A stretch of 64,000 bases of DNA, from positions 372,001 to 436,000 of the forward strand of contig CANMRV010000004.1 in NCBI GenBank assembly GCA_947500435.1, given 5' to 3'. Of the stretch, positions 1 through 9,436 are shown piece by piece. The stretch's first letter is position 1, and each line of letters opens with the position of its first letter. The notes under the pieces were generated by a model. That model had not been told where the DNA came from and did no database searches. It was given only the letters and a program-made list of their open reading frames with translations. The position numbers were made by a program, and so were the translations under genes. Source of the DNA: an uncultured Flavobacteriaceae bacterium (GTDB taxonomy: Bacteria > Bacteroidota > Bacteroidia > Flavobacteriales > Flavobacteriaceae).

Positions 1-758
1 GGAAAGTTCACCTTTCCCAAACCGAAGGCGTTAAATGCTTTGGATAAGAAATCGAAGTAACTAATTCGACACGCTTCTCCGCCACCCAAATTAAAAACCC
101 TTCCAGTCAATGCTTCTGCGTGATTTAAAGCATTCACAAAGGCTCTGGCTGTATCGCGAACGGTGGCAATTTCGAAGGGCGTTTCTAAAGGCATATGAAA
201 CATCAGTTTTGATAGCTTATGGTTGCCGACACCCATAATCGCCGTTAGCCGAAAAATGCTCCAATTCAATTTGCTGGACTTGATTATTGTTTCCGCTTCA
301 ACTTTCGTTTTGGAATACGTATCATGCTCCAAACCTTTGGGTGGATCACTAACGCGAATATCAGGGTCTTTGATACGATCTCCGTAAATGGCGATGGAGG
401 AACTAAACAAAAGCAAGGCATTTGGGCATTCAGCCTCCATACTTCTGACGATATGCTCTGTACCACTCACATTTACCTCATGCACAAGTTCATCATTGTC
501 ATTTTCGACGGTCGGTATCACTGCCGCAAGGTGAATAACAATATCTTGATGTTGCACCGCCTTTTGAACATCATCGCGATTCGTAATATCACCGTAAACC
601 ACTCTGATTTTATCACCTAAGGGTTTTAAAACCCTTTTGGTATGAGTAGAATCACGGACTAAAACAGTGACGCCATCAAGTGTATTGGCGGCATGTAATT
701 GTTTGAGCACTTCCGAACCTATAGCACCCGTTGCCCCTGTGAGCAGGATTTTTTTCAT
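1..758 (-). CDS. NAD-dependent epimerase/dehydratase family protein (partial, C-terminus off the left edge)
   Basis: The reading frame stays open from the start codon at 758 down to base 1, so the gene is cut by the window. The translated N-terminus begins MKKILLTGATGAIG, the glycine-rich TGxxGxxG nucleotide-binding motif of extended short-chain dehydrogenases. Further in I see an acidic residue pair and GDI after beta-4, a LLFSSSIAIYG strand and a YSKTK active-site motif (Tyr-x-x-x-Lys). A FNLGGGE-like segment lies near the visible end. Such enzymes modify nucleotide sugars or related substrates in the cytoplasm, but the substrate cannot be read from the sequence. Family sure, product unsure. 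Confidence 0.8.
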   Translation of the reverse strand, partial: MKKILLTGATGAIGSEVLKQLHAANTLDGVTVLVRDSTHTKRVLKPLGDKIRVVYGDITNRDDVQKAVQHQDIVIHLAAVIPTVENDNDELVHEVNVSGTEHIVRSMEAECPNALLLFSSSIAIYGDRIKDPDIRVSDPPKGLEHDTYSKTKVEAETIIKSSKLNWSIFRLTAIMGVGNHKLSKLMFHMPLETPFEIATVRDTARAFVNALNHAEALTGRVFNLGGGEACRISYFDFLSKAFNAFGLGKVNF

Positions 759-862
759 TTATAGCTTTTTGGATTTAGAAGCAGGTAGCTTATGGTCAGA
801 TGTACAAATGCAGATGGTTTCAAGCACTTAAATTGCTGTTTTTTTCCTTGTTAAGGATAGTT

Positions 863-1861
863 TTATTCTAAACTATTAATTCTATCATTCAACTTTTTTA
901 ATTTTTTGATTAGATTTTCAAATGAATCAGTTTTTCCATAGAACATACTTTCTTTCATTGCTTCATAATCTTTTTCGTAATCACCTATTATTTCTTTTGG
1001 TGGAATAAAGTTTAAAGTATCGTGAATATGTGTACTATAATCCACCCAGGAAACTCTTGTCAATTTACTTCTATGTTCTATAATAGTTGTATACAATTCT
1101 TTGTTAGTAATTGCTTCTTCCAAATACTCTCTTTCCATAAGTCTAGAAATGTCATAAAGATGTCTTGTCAATCTTTCACTTCTGATTTTTCTGTCTTTTG
1201 GCTTCTGAAATTCTTCATGCAATAAGAACATCTTTTCAATTAAAGTTCTAGTTGGAATTACGGTAGGAATAATAATTGGCTGATCTATGAAATTTTCATT
1301 CGGAAAAACTTCACTTATAAGAGAGGATAACTCTTTATTTTCAAACGGTTCAATAAGTGACCTTGAACTAATTTCAACTAATATTCTGGGTTGAAGATAT
1401 TCTTGTTGCTCAACTAATGATATATATCTTAATTCTATTGCTAATGGATCTGTGTCAGATTCTTCAAATTCAGTAACACTTAATTCAAATTCTTTCACTC
1501 CATTTTTTAAAAGTGCTTCTTTAAGAAGGATATGGAATTTTTCGGAGACATACTTGCAGGATGCTTTTCTAAGGTTCTTAACTTGAGTTCTAGTTAACTC
1601 TCCTTCGAATCCAAAAAAAGATCTGTCTATTGCTAAATCAATATCTTCTGAAAACCTTTCTATGATTCCCCAAGCCTTACTTAAAGATGTCCCTCCTTTG
1701 AATACTAAATGTTTAGCGATTTCTGTTGAAAATATTGCTTGCAAAGCAATCATTACCCATAAATCTTTTTCGACAGCAACGGGAAGTAATCCAGTCTTAG
1801 TGCTTACTTGATTTATCACAATTCTCCTTTCTTCCTCGGATAATTTAAACCATTCTTCCAT
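863..1861 (-). CDS. AbiEii/AbiGii-family nucleotidyltransferase toxin
   Basis: This 332-residue protein has the hallmarks of the AbiEii toxin family. A FKGGTSLSK motif lies near residue 56, followed about 15 residues later by EDIDLAID with the paired acidic metal ligands of the DNA polymerase beta-like nucleotidyltransferase fold. AbiEii-type toxins act on cellular RNA (some nucleotidylate tRNA) and give phage resistance by abortive infection when the antitoxin is overcome. The start lies 6 bp after the stop of the upstream DUF6088-like antitoxin gene, so the two form an operon. Length is typical of the family. The target here is unknown. Confidence 0.88.
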   Translation of the reverse strand: MEEWFKLSEEERRIVINQVSTKTGLLPVAVEKDLWVMIALQAIFSTEIAKHLVFKGGTSLSKAWGIIERFSEDIDLAIDRSFFGFEGELTRTQVKNLRKASCKYVSEKFHILLKEALLKNGVKEFELSVTEFEESDTDPLAIELRYISLVEQQEYLQPRILVEISSRSLIEPFENKELSSLISEVFPNENFIDQPIIIPTVIPTRTLIEKMFLLHEEFQKPKDRKIRSERLTRHLYDISRLMEREYLEEAITNKELYTTIIEHRSKLTRVSWVDYSTHIHDTLNFIPPKEIIGDYEKDYEAMKESMFYGKTDSFENLIKKLKKLNDRINSLE

Positions 1862-1867
1862 TACCTA

Positions 1868-2467
1868 TCATTCCATTAATTTTTTAATTATGTCAGCTAT
1901 CCATTGAGGTGCAAGTTTCATATCATGTATTATGACATCTTTATCGATGGTCAATAATATCTGTTTTATGCGTTCTTTGACTTTTGATTCTATATTTTCT
2001 TGCCCTAATTCTTTTAATGCTTGTATTATAAGTATGATTTTATCGCTTTTTACAGAAAGTAGTTTTGGTGAAGCTTTTTTGAACTTCATACTTCCTTTAT
2101 TAACTTTTATTGACCTTGAAGATCCATCTGTTAGGTAGACTACATTCATTGGAACTTGTGTAGATAAACCCAATTTATTTAGAGCATGTATTCCCGTGGG
2201 AATTATTCTAGCTTTGTCTCTTTTAGCAATAGCTATGGCGATTTCTTCAATACTTGGGTATAGAATTCCAAATTTCGGATGTCTTTTTGGATACAGATAA
2301 ATTCCGTGAGCTAATCTTAAAAGAAATTTATCGTCTTCTAATCTATTTAAAGCTTGTCTTACTGCTGTAGAAGTTCCAAATTTAGAGAAGTTAGACGGGA
2401 AAAATATTTTTCCCGTTTTATAATTAGTAATTGCCTTTTTTACTTTATTTTCAACCGATACAGCCAT
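1868..2467 (-). CDS. DUF6088/AbiEi-like type IV antitoxin
   Basis: A 199-residue protein encoded directly upstream of the AbiEii-like toxin. The N-terminal 70 residues have a winged-helix look (FFPSNFSKFGTSTAVRQALN, then a LLRLAHGIYLYP wing) as in AbiEi and DUF6088 proteins. The remainder has the GIHALNKLGLS and VPMNVVYLTDG segments seen in DUF6088 proteins beside AbiEii toxins. It probably represses its own promoter and neutralises the toxin. The cognate operator is expected just upstream of 2467, where the sequence is AT-rich. Confidence 0.82.
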   Translation of the reverse strand: MAVSVENKVKKAITNYKTGKIFFPSNFSKFGTSTAVRQALNRLEDDKFLLRLAHGIYLYPKRHPKFGILYPSIEEIAIAIAKRDKARIIPTGIHALNKLGLSTQVPMNVVYLTDGSSRSIKVNKGSMKFKKASPKLLSVKSDKIILIIQALKELGQENIESKVKERIKQILLTIDKDVIIHDMKLAPQWIADIIKKLME

Positions 2468-2576
2468 TTTTAGTTTTAAAATCTGTCACAAATATAGTAA
2501 ATAATTGTGACAAAATAACTGCTGTATTTATTGAAAGAATAATACTCTTTAATAACTGTAATATGTATTAAACCTT

Positions 2577-2622
2577 AGAAGACACAAGAAAAGAAGCCAA
2601 AGCTTCTTTTCTTGTGTCTTCT
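2577..2622. repeat. Perfect 21-bp inverted repeat, 4-nt loop
   Basis: Bases 2577-2597 are the exact reverse complement of 2602-2622, separated by CAAA. It lies upstream of the AbiE antitoxin gene with no plus-strand gene ending there, so it is not an obvious terminator of a known gene. It may be a terminator of a lost gene or part of a small mobile element. Confidence 0.85.
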
Positions 2623-2631
2623 GTGTTTTAC

Positions 2632-2708
2632 AACCATCAGTTCTTTACTTAAGGCTTGTTCATAAACTAAGCTTTGAAGTGATAGCCTTAAGTAAAGAAC
2701 TGATGGTT
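2632..2708. repeat. Perfect 25-bp inverted repeat flanking a 27-nt spacer
   Basis: Bases 2632-2656 are the exact reverse complement of 2684-2708. The arms begin AACCATCAGTTCTTTACTTA. The element is 77 bp long and sits 9 bp after the first hairpin. The size and perfect ends resemble a MITE or the fused ends of an insertion sequence. No transposase remnant is recognisable in 2709-2958, an AT-rich stretch in which I see nothing else. Confidence 0.85.
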
Positions 2709-2958
2709 AAGAAGTTATGGTTTTTTCTTGAGAAAGTCAAGCTGTTTTTCGATAATGTTAACCACAAATTCGCCCTAACGATTGATAACAGTACAAGAGA
2801 AAACTAGCGCTTTCTTTCCACCAAGCACATGGTGAATTTTTTTGTTTTTATTTATTTTTCTGACTAGAGTAAAATCAAAAATTTTTTAAGGACTTCATAA
2901 AAATACACAAACCTTTCTGCTTAAACTGCACCTACAATTATTTAAAGGTTTTATTAAA

Positions 2959-3585
2959 CTACTTTATTTTATGTCCAATATAAGTTCCCTTTTCTTGCTC
3001 AATTAGGCCCAATGGTTGAATCGTGATTTTTCCGGTAGGAATAGTATTCATTAAAACTAAAATCATTTTTGATTCGTGATAGAGCCAAACCCTATGTTGA
3101 CTAAGTAAATGGGCAATTTTGTTTCGTACTTTATTTCCAACAAAGGGGTTTATTTGCTCATCAATATCATAGGGATTTTTTTGGTGTAAATAATTGCCAC
3201 TTATCCCATGAAATTTGATTAACTCTGATTTTGTAAGTGCGTCTTTCTGAATATCATTTATTTTAATCCCTTTAGGGCCTCTTTCGTCGGAGTAAGGCAC
3301 TGGAAAAAATTCAGGGTTAATAGACTCTACCGTTTTAATTATTTTTGAGGCTCTCCATTCTTTATTAAATGACTTTCGCACTTGCTCATATGATTCTTTA
3401 TGACTACAAAGAGATGATAATGCAATTAGTTCGAAAATAATCCTGTATTGTAATGAGAGAATTTCATTGTCAATAATTAAAGAGTTACTCGTGAATTGTT
3501 TGTTATTAATTTGGTCAATAATAGCAATCCTTGCCTTTATTAACTCCATGCATTTCATATATTCAGCGTAATTCTTGTATTCCAT
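2959..3585 (-). CDS. Hypothetical protein (208 aa)
   Basis: I do not recognise this protein. The frame is open from 3705, but I prefer the internal start at 3585 (MEYKNYAEYMKCMEL). The 40 residues before it would form an odd hydrophobic leader that is not needed for a helical cytoplasmic protein. The product appears mostly alpha-helical, with a C-terminal region containing VRNKIAHLLSQHR, a pattern (R-N-K/x-x-A-H) reminiscent of HEPN or AbiV-like domains in which an RxxxxH motif is catalytic. That resemblance is weak. It sits between the AbiE pair and the acyl-CoA cluster, read in the same direction as AbiE. Confidence 0.55.
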   Translation of the reverse strand: MEYKNYAEYMKCMELIKARIAIIDQINNKQFTSNSLIIDNEILSLQYRIIFELIALSSLCSHKESYEQVRKSFNKEWRASKIIKTVESINPEFFPVPYSDERGPKGIKINDIQKDALTKSELIKFHGISGNYLHQKNPYDIDEQINPFVGNKVRNKIAHLLSQHRVWLYHESKMILVLMNTIPTGKITIQPLGLIEQEKGTYIGHKIK

Positions 3586-3787
3586 TAATTTAGTGGAATT
3601 TATTAGTAGAACTGTAATATACATCATTATCACATCAAAAAATTGAAGGAATAGATGTAAAAACCAACTATTTTGCAAGAACTGAATCCAAAACGCTAAC
3701 CCCAACTTATAGAACGCTTTATTAAACCAGTTTAATGAGTTTCGATAAAATTTCTAGTACCTTGAAGCTCCTTAAAAAATCAAAACT

Positions 3788-5599
3788 ATGGCAAATCAGT
3801 ATGTAGATATCGAAACGCTTAAATTCCTATTATACAAGGTACAGGGCGTACAAGAAGTATTGGACCAAGAGCGCTATGCAGACTATGATAAAGAATCGGT
3901 AGATCTATTATTGAATTCGGTAAAAGACTTTTCCGATAAAGAATTGTTTCCCTACTTCAAAGAGATGGATGAAAAGCCGGCCCATTTTAAAGATGGGGAG
4001 ATTGTGGTGCATCCGCAAGTGACTAAATATATGAAGGCCGGTGGCGAAATGGGGCTTATTGCTGGCTCTTTCCCCTATGAAAATGGCGGTATGCAATTGC
4101 CAGCCATGGTCGCCCATTCCTCTGCATTTATACAAGATGCTGCCAATAACCATATGCCGGGCTATATCGGTTTGACAGTGGGTGCGGCAGAACTGATTAC
4201 ACATTTTGCCAATGAAGCATTGAACGATACCTATGTGCCGAATATGTTGACGGGGCAATGGGGCGGTACCATGTGTTTGACCGAACCGCAGGCGGGTAGT
4301 TCCTTATCCGATATTGTGACGTCGGCCACGCCCGATGGAGACCATTATAAAATTCACGGACAAAAAATATTTATTTCCGGAGGCGACTATCAAGGTGCCG
4401 AAAACATCATACACTTGGTCTTGGCGCGAATCAAAGGCGCACCTGCAGGTACAAAAGGTATCTCCTTATTCGTGGTGCCTAAAAACAGACCTACAGATAG
4501 TGGTTTGGAGTCCAATGATGTGACCACCGTAGCCGATTTTCAAAAGATGGGCCAGAAGGGGTATTGCACCACACACTTATTTTTCGGAGACAAAGAAGAC
4601 TGCCGAGGTTGGCTCGTAGGAGAAGCCAATCAAGGGTTAAAATATATGTTCCTGATGATGAACGGCGCGCGTATCGGAGTCGGTAGGGGAGCAGCGGCGA
4701 TTGCCACGGCGGCTTATCAAGCTTCGTTGAACTATGCCAATGAAAGACCACAGGGGCGTCAATTGACAAGCACGGGCAAGAAAGATGCGAATCAAGAACA
4801 GACCTTAATCATCAATCACCCTGATGTCCGTCGTATGTTGCTGCTACAAAAAGCGGTTTCCGAAGGTTCTTTGAGTCTGATTTTATTGACGGCCAAATAC
4901 CATGACCTTTCCATGGCAAGTGCTGATGCCGATGAGCGTGAGAAATACCGATTGCTGTTGGAAATTATGACTCCGGTTGTAAAAACCTATCCATCGGAAA
5001 TGGGCAAGATAGCCGTTGATAATGGTGTCCAGGTTTTAGGGGGATATGGATTCTGCTCCGATTATATTTTACAACAATATTTAAGGGACATCCGGATTTT
5101 TGCCATTTACGAAGGCACAACGGGAATACAATCCCAAGATTTACTAGGCCGAAAAGTAACCATGGATAATGGGAAAGCCTTGCAATTGTTATCCGAGGAA
5201 ATGCAGAGTTCCATCAAAGCAGCGATGGCGCATGAATCCTTAGCACCTTATGCCAAAAAGTTAGGCGGAAAACTGGCATTGACGCAAGAAGTATTACAAT
5301 CCCTAATGGGCTTCGCCATGAAAGGCGATTACCAACGCTTCTTAGCAGATGCCACGCCCTTTATGGAGTTCTTTAGCAACATCGTCATGGCCTGGTTGTG
5401 GTTAGACATAGCACGCGAAGCACAAAACGCTCTAGTAACCGGAAGCACAGAAAACAGCACAGAATTCTACGAAAGTAAAATCCATACCATGGGGTTCTAT
5501 TTCAAATACGAACTCCCAAAAACAACTGGATTGGCTGAAATTTTGATGGATAATAAGCAAGCCTTGACTTTGAATACGGATAAGAAGATTTTTGCTTAG
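3788..5599 (+). CDS. Acyl-CoA dehydrogenase, 603-aa FadE5-like type with C-terminal extension
   Basis: A flavoenzyme that introduces the 2,3 double bond into an acyl-CoA and passes electrons to ETF. The length of about 600 residues, the N-terminal domain, CLTEPQAGSSLSD (substrate/FAD region) and the IFAIYEGTTGIQSQDLLGRK segment carrying the catalytic glutamate are typical of the long acyl-CoA dehydrogenases with an extra C-terminal helical domain. It is the first gene of a 13-gene plus-strand cluster for acyl-CoA catabolism, 188 bp after the previous gene's upstream end. Substrate length or branching cannot be inferred. Confidence 0.93.
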   Translation: MANQYVDIETLKFLLYKVQGVQEVLDQERYADYDKESVDLLLNSVKDFSDKELFPYFKEMDEKPAHFKDGEIVVHPQVTKYMKAGGEMGLIAGSFPYENGGMQLPAMVAHSSAFIQDAANNHMPGYIGLTVGAAELITHFANEALNDTYVPNMLTGQWGGTMCLTEPQAGSSLSDIVTSATPDGDHYKIHGQKIFISGGDYQGAENIIHLVLARIKGAPAGTKGISLFVVPKNRPTDSGLESNDVTTVADFQKMGQKGYCTTHLFFGDKEDCRGWLVGEANQGLKYMFLMMNGARIGVGRGAAAIATAAYQASLNYANERPQGRQLTSTGKKDANQEQTLIINHPDVRRMLLLQKAVSEGSLSLILLTAKYHDLSMASADADEREKYRLLLEIMTPVVKTYPSEMGKIAVDNGVQVLGGYGFCSDYILQQYLRDIRIFAIYEGTTGIQSQDLLGRKVTMDNGKALQLLSEEMQSSIKAAMAHESLAPYAKKLGGKLALTQEVLQSLMGFAMKGDYQRFLADATPFMEFFSNIVMAWLWLDIAREAQNALVTGSTENSTEFYESKIHTMGFYFKYELPKTTGLAEILMDNKQALTLNTDKKIFA

Positions 5600-5623
5600 C
5601 CATTGATTACCCTTTTAGTTGAA

Positions 5624-5757
5624 CTGTCACTTCGAGCGGAGTCGAGAACCTAGGAACACAAAAAATGAGTACAAACTTTTAGACGAACTGTCACATCGAG
5701 CGGAGTCGAGATGCATTCCATCTTGAAACCCGTTCTCGACTCCGCTCGAACTGACAG
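5624..5757. repeat. REP-like palindromic elements: two direct copies and one inverted copy
   Basis: Copy 1 starts at 5624, copy 2 at 5688, and an inverted copy ends at 5757. The core is TTCGAGCGGAGTCGAGA. Copy 2 and the inverted copy face each other and could form a long hairpin with only two arm mismatches. The same core recurs in six other intergenic gaps up to 14454. Confidence 0.9.
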
Positions 5758-5812
5758 ATTACAATAGTAAATACAAGCCTAATAATAGAAGACAACACCA
5801 TCAATTAAGAAG

Positions 5813-6589
5813 ATGAACAACATAAAACAAAAATTCGACCTCACCGGAAAAGTAGCTATCGTAACCGGCTCCAGTAAAGGAATTGGACTATCAATAGCAA
5901 AAGGCCTAGCAGAAAACGGAGCCAAGCTTGTTATCAGCAGCCGAAAGCAAGATGCCGTAGATGCGGTAGCAGCCGAATTCAACGCAGCAGGTTTAGAAGC
6001 TGTAGGAATCGCATGTCACATCGGAGATGGAGAACAGCGCGAAGCACTCGTTGCAAAAACGATGGAGAAATTCGGACGCATTGATATTTTGGTAAACAAT
6101 GCAGCTATCAATCCTTTTTATGGTCCCTTGGAGACTTCTGGAGAAGAGGTTTTTGATAAGATAATGAACGTAAATGTGAAAGCACCTTGGTTACTTTCAA
6201 ACTTGGTCCAACCTCATATGAAAGAAAATGGCGGAGGGAGTATTATAAATATTTCTTCTGTTGAAGGTATTCATCCGGGCTTCCGATTGGGATTGTATAG
6301 TATGACCAAATCAGCAATGATTATGTTGACAAAGAATCAAGCCAAAGAATGGGGTAAATATGGTATCCGCGCAAATGCCGTTTGCCCCGGATTGATTAAA
6401 ACCAAGTTTAGTGAAAGCCTTTGGTCCAATGAAAAATTAATAGCGGGTTACAACCAAATGGTCCCCTTACGAAGAATGGCAGAGCCCGATGAAATGGCTG
6501 GAGTAGTAATGCTTTTGGCTTCCGATGCAGGTTCGTACATGACAGGAGGAGTATATGCAGCAGATGGGGGGTATTTGATTTCGGGATGA
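5813..6589 (+). CDS. SDR-family oxidoreductase
   Basis: A 258-residue classical short-chain dehydrogenase. It shows TGSSKGIG (NAD(P) binding) near residue 17, NNAAINP, a catalytic Ser in ISSVEG, YSMTK (Tyr-x-x-x-Lys) and a C-terminal MTGGVYAADGGY typical of the 3-oxoacyl-ACP reductase/glucose 1-dehydrogenase group. In this setting it probably oxidises a 3-hydroxyacyl-CoA or a related hydroxy intermediate. It is separated from both neighbours by repeat-filled gaps rather than being tightly coupled. Confidence 0.9.
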   Translation: MNNIKQKFDLTGKVAIVTGSSKGIGLSIAKGLAENGAKLVISSRKQDAVDAVAAEFNAAGLEAVGIACHIGDGEQREALVAKTMEKFGRIDILVNNAAINPFYGPLETSGEEVFDKIMNVNVKAPWLLSNLVQPHMKENGGGSIINISSVEGIHPGFRLGLYSMTKSAMIMLTKNQAKEWGKYGIRANAVCPGLIKTKFSESLWSNEKLIAGYNQMVPLRRMAEPDEMAGVVMLLASDAGSYMTGGVYAADGGYLISG

Positions 6590-6639
6590 TTTGAAGGTAC
6601 GAGGGACGAGATTAGAGGTACGAAGTAAATGAACCCCTA

Positions 6640-6674
6640 CTGTCAGTTCGAGCGGAGTCGAGAACTTAGGAACA
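6640..6674 (+). repeat. REP-like element, single copy
   Basis: Carries the same TTCGAGCGGAGTCGAGA core followed by the ACTTAGGAACA tail (CCTAGGAACA in most copies). It is preceded by a GTACGAGG-type short repeat, as in several other gaps of the cluster. Confidence 0.88.
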
Positions 6675-6692
6675 TGGATAGATTGAAGTAAG

Positions 6693-6868
6693 AGTTCCCC
6701 TCCTTATCCAAGGAGGGGTGTCCGCCAGCTGGCGGACGGGGTGGTTGACCTAGGAACGCTTTGGGTCAAGCCAATTGAGTTTGGTGAAATTATAAAGGTT
6801 CGGGTTTTACCACCCCTTTCTCCGCCAAATGGCGGATTCATTCCCCTCCTTGAAAAAGGAGGGGAGCT
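6693..6868. repeat. Long interrupted palindromic intergenic repeat
   Basis: The left end (CCCCTCCTT...AAGGAGGGG, then TCCGCC...GGCGGA, then GGGGTGGTT) is mirrored by the right end (ACCACCCC, TCCGCC...GGCGGA, CCCCTCCTT...AAGGAGGGG). The whole 176-bp unit is therefore an imperfect inverted repeat with nested hairpins. Similar GGAGGGG intergenic elements are common in Bacteroidota genomes. A minus-strand reading frame through it is an artefact of the repeat. Confidence 0.85.
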
Positions 6869-6897
6869 AAAAAAATTAATTTGAAGAACAAAATAAT

Positions 6898-8115
6898 ATG
6901 AACTTCCAATACACAGAAAAATCACTAGCCCTTCAAGAAAAGCTAAAGCAATTTATTGCAGAACATGTTAGTCCGAGAGAAGAGGAGGTGGAAGCATTCC
7001 ACAGAGACCCAGCCAATGCCTGGACAAGGTGGCCTGGACTGGAAGACTTGAAAGCAAAAGCAAGGGAAGCCGGATTATGGAATCTCTTTCTTCCGAAAGG
7101 ATATGGCGATTTGAGTCCAGGTTTGACCAATTTGGAATATGCGCCTCTCGCAGAAATCATGGGGCGGATTCTGTGGTCTTCCGAAATCTTTAATTGTAGT
7201 GCTCCCGATACCGGAAATATGGAAGTGTTGGCAAAATACGGGACACCCGAGCAACAAGAACAATGGTTGAAACCTTTGATGAATGGTGAAATCCGTTCGG
7301 CCTTTTTAATGACCGAACCCGATGTAGCTTCTTCGGATGCAACGAATATTGAGACCTCCATCAAGTTGGATGGAGATGAGTACGTCATCAACGGAACAAA
7401 GTGGTGGTCATCAGGTGCGATGGACCCAAATTGTAAGATTGCCATCGTCATGGGAAAAACGGATTTCGATGCGCCCCGTCATGTGCAACAAAGTATGATC
7501 TTGGTCCCGATGGATACTCCGGGATTACAAATCGTAAGACCATTATCTGTTTTCGGTTATAATGATTCCCCAGAAGGGCATGCCGAAATCATTTTGGATA
7601 ATGTACGTGTTCCCAAAGCAAACCTATTAGTAGGAGAAGGCCAAGGTTTTGCCATCGCACAGGGTAGATTAGGTCCAGGTAGAATACACCATTGTATGCG
7701 ACTGATTGGAATGGCACAACGTTCTTTGGAGTTGATGTCCGAACGCACCACACAACGAACACCCTTTGGAAGAACTTTAGATACCTATAGCAGCATCCGT
7801 CAAGATGTGGCAAATTCTGCCTGTGAAATAGAACAAACCCGTCTGTTGGTTTTATCCGCCGCAGACAAAATGGATAGAATGGGGAACAAAGAAGCCAAAG
7901 ATTTGATAGCAATGATTAAAATTGTCACTCCCAATATGACTTTACGAGTAGTAGACAGAGCAATGCAAATCATGGGAGGCAGAGGTGTAAGTAGCGATAC
8001 TCCATTAGCACACTTTTTCGCCGCAGGAAGAATGCTGAGATTGGCCGATGGCCCAGATGAGGTGCATATGAGTCAGTTGGGGAAGAATGTGATTAAGAGA
8101 TATTCGGGGAAGTGA
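6898..8115 (+). CDS. Acyl-CoA dehydrogenase, ACAD10/11-like
   Basis: A 405-residue acyl-CoA dehydrogenase. The N-terminal helical domain is followed by [29 protein letters not shown] and a C-terminal [18 protein letters not shown]. That pattern is characteristic of the ACAD10/ACAD11 group rather than the ordinary fatty-acid enzymes. The next gene encodes an aminoglycoside-phosphotransferase-like kinase. In animal ACAD10/11 these two activities are fused, and in bacterial levulinate (lva) pathways they are separate partners that phosphorylate and then dehydrate or rearrange 4-hydroxyacyl-CoAs. By analogy this enzyme probably acts with its neighbour. Confidence 0.92.
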   Translation: MNFQYTEKSLALQEKLKQFIAEHVSPREEEVEAFHRDPANAWTRWPGLEDLKAKAREAGLWNLFLPKGYGDLSPGLTNLEYAPLAEIMGRILWSSEIFNCSAPDTGNMEVLAKYGTPEQQEQWLKPLMNGEIRSAFLMTEPDVASSDATNIETSIKLDGDEYVINGTKWWSSGAMDPNCKIAIVMGKTDFDAPRHVQQSMILVPMDTPGLQIVRPLSVFGYNDSPEGHAEIILDNVRVPKANLLVGEGQGFAIAQGRLGPGRIHHCMRLIGMAQRSLELMSERTTQRTPFGRTLDTYSSIRQDVANSACEIEQTRLLVLSAADKMDRMGNKEAKDLIAMIKIVTPNMTLRVVDRAMQIMGGRGVSSDTPLAHFFAAGRMLRLADGPDEVHMSQLGKNVIKRYSGK

Positions 8116-8176
8116 AAAGTAATAAGTTCAAAGTACAAAGTACAAAGTACGAGGGACGAAGTTGAAAGTAACCACT

Positions 8177-8270
8177 CTGTCAGTTCGAGCGGAGTCGAGA
8201 ACGAGCTTAAAGGTTAAAAAGCATCTCGACCTAGCCTGTCTTTAGGAAGACGAAAGGCTCGATGTAACAG
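8177..8270. repeat. REP-like element plus degenerate inverted partner
   Basis: A direct copy of the core at 8177-8203 is followed by a diverged inverted copy at about 8222-8270, in which the central CTCGAC...TCGATGTAACAG is interrupted by other sequence. Upstream (about 8116-8160) are short GTACAAA/GTACGAGG tandem units. The rest of the 248-bp gap shows no gene. Confidence 0.8.
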
Positions 8271-8363
8271 TAGTTTAGAGTTGAAAAATTTGATTAAAAC
8301 GAATGGTAATATCAACGATGAAATTAGCGCATAGCGATTTGCGTATAGCGTAAAGCGAAAAAA

Positions 8364-9431
8364 ATGAACACAAAACCAGTACGAGAAGGCGAAGAGTTAA
8401 ATGAGGTAAACCTCAAGAAATTCCTGCTTGAAAATAATTTGATTACAGATGCTGACAGTAAACTATCCGTAGGTCAATTCTCGAATGGATTTTCAAATCT
8501 TACGTATCTTTTGAACATTGAGGACAAGGAATACGTTTTACGCCGCCCTCCATTTGCAGCTCCGAAGAGGGGACATGATATGGGAAGGGAATACAAGGTA
8601 ATTCATAACTTGAATTCCGTTTTTGATAAAACTCCCAAGGCATATGCCTATACCGAGGACAAAGAAATCATCGGTGCTCCTTTGTATATCATGAGCAAAG
8701 TTGAGGGTGAGATTTTGACCGCAAAGGAAGCACATAAAAGACAAGTAACTCCCGAGGAATTCAAAACTATCTCAAATACCTGGCTCGATACTTTTGTAGC
8801 CTTTCATAATATTGATTACAAAGCTGCCGGATTGGAAGATTTAGGTCGCCCAGAAGGCTATGTCGAACGTCAGGTTACCAATTGGGGTAAGCAATATTTA
8901 GCAGCTGCCACGGATGATGTGCCCGCTGCCGAAAAAGTAATGGCTTGGATGCAGGAGCATCAACCCAAGCACTATGACCATACGCTAATCCATAACGATT
9001 TTAAGTATGACAATGTGGTTTTCAAAGATGACTCCTGGAAGGAAATCGCAGCTATTTTGGATTGGGAAATGTGCACCCTTGGTGACCCGCTGATGGATTT
9101 AGGAACTTCCTTAGGCTATTGGACGACCGCTACCGACCCTGATATAATGAAGCAGGGTTTAAAGTCTCCAACGGTAATGGAAGGTAATCCGTCAAGAACG
9201 GAAATTGTACAGCAGTATGCACTAAAAAGCGGGCGAAATATTGACAATCTCACTTTTTATTATGCATACGGATTATTTAAAATAGCTGTGATCGCCCAGC
9301 AGATTTATTACAGATACAAGCACGGTCATACCAGTGACCCAAAATTTGCCTACCTAAATAAAGCAGCAGAATTGTGTTGCAATACAGCGTGGCAAGCAAT
9401 TCAGAAAAACCAAATTGACAACTTATTTTAA
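8364..9431 (+). CDS. APH/ACAD11-N-like kinase (phosphotransferase family)
   Basis: A 355-residue member of the aminoglycoside phosphotransferase/choline kinase fold. Visible motifs are FSNGFSNLTYLL (nucleotide loop), YVLRRPP (Lys/Arg strand), the catalytic loop LIHNDFKYDNVVF (HxDxxxxN) and the metal-binding AAILDWEMCTLGDPLMDLG. This is the pattern of the N-terminal domain of ACAD10/11 and of LvaA-type 4-hydroxyacyl-CoA kinases, not of antibiotic-resistance enzymes. The gene is followed after 5 bp by a DUF1330 gene, so the two are co-transcribed, and it follows the ACAD10/11-like gene. Role inferred from family and context. Confidence 0.9.
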   Translation: MNTKPVREGEELNEVNLKKFLLENNLITDADSKLSVGQFSNGFSNLTYLLNIEDKEYVLRRPPFAAPKRGHDMGREYKVIHNLNSVFDKTPKAYAYTEDKEIIGAPLYIMSKVEGEILTAKEAHKRQVTPEEFKTISNTWLDTFVAFHNIDYKAAGLEDLGRPEGYVERQVTNWGKQYLAAATDDVPAAEKVMAWMQEHQPKHYDHTLIHNDFKYDNVVFKDDSWKEIAAILDWEMCTLGDPLMDLGTSLGYWTTATDPDIMKQGLKSPTVMEGNPSRTEIVQQYALKSGRNIDNLTFYYAYGLFKIAVIAQQIYYRYKHGHTSDPKFAYLNKAAELCCNTAWQAIQKNQIDNLF

Positions 9432-9436
9432 GAGCT

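Noticed and set aside
6704..6925. 73-codon minus-strand frame
   Set aside because: It is produced by the palindromic GGAGGGG repeat and overlaps the next gene's start.
8364..9431. Aminoglycoside resistance enzyme
   Set aside because: The motifs match the fold, but the context (ACAD10/11-like dehydrogenase, beta-oxidation genes) and sequence style match acyl-CoA kinases.
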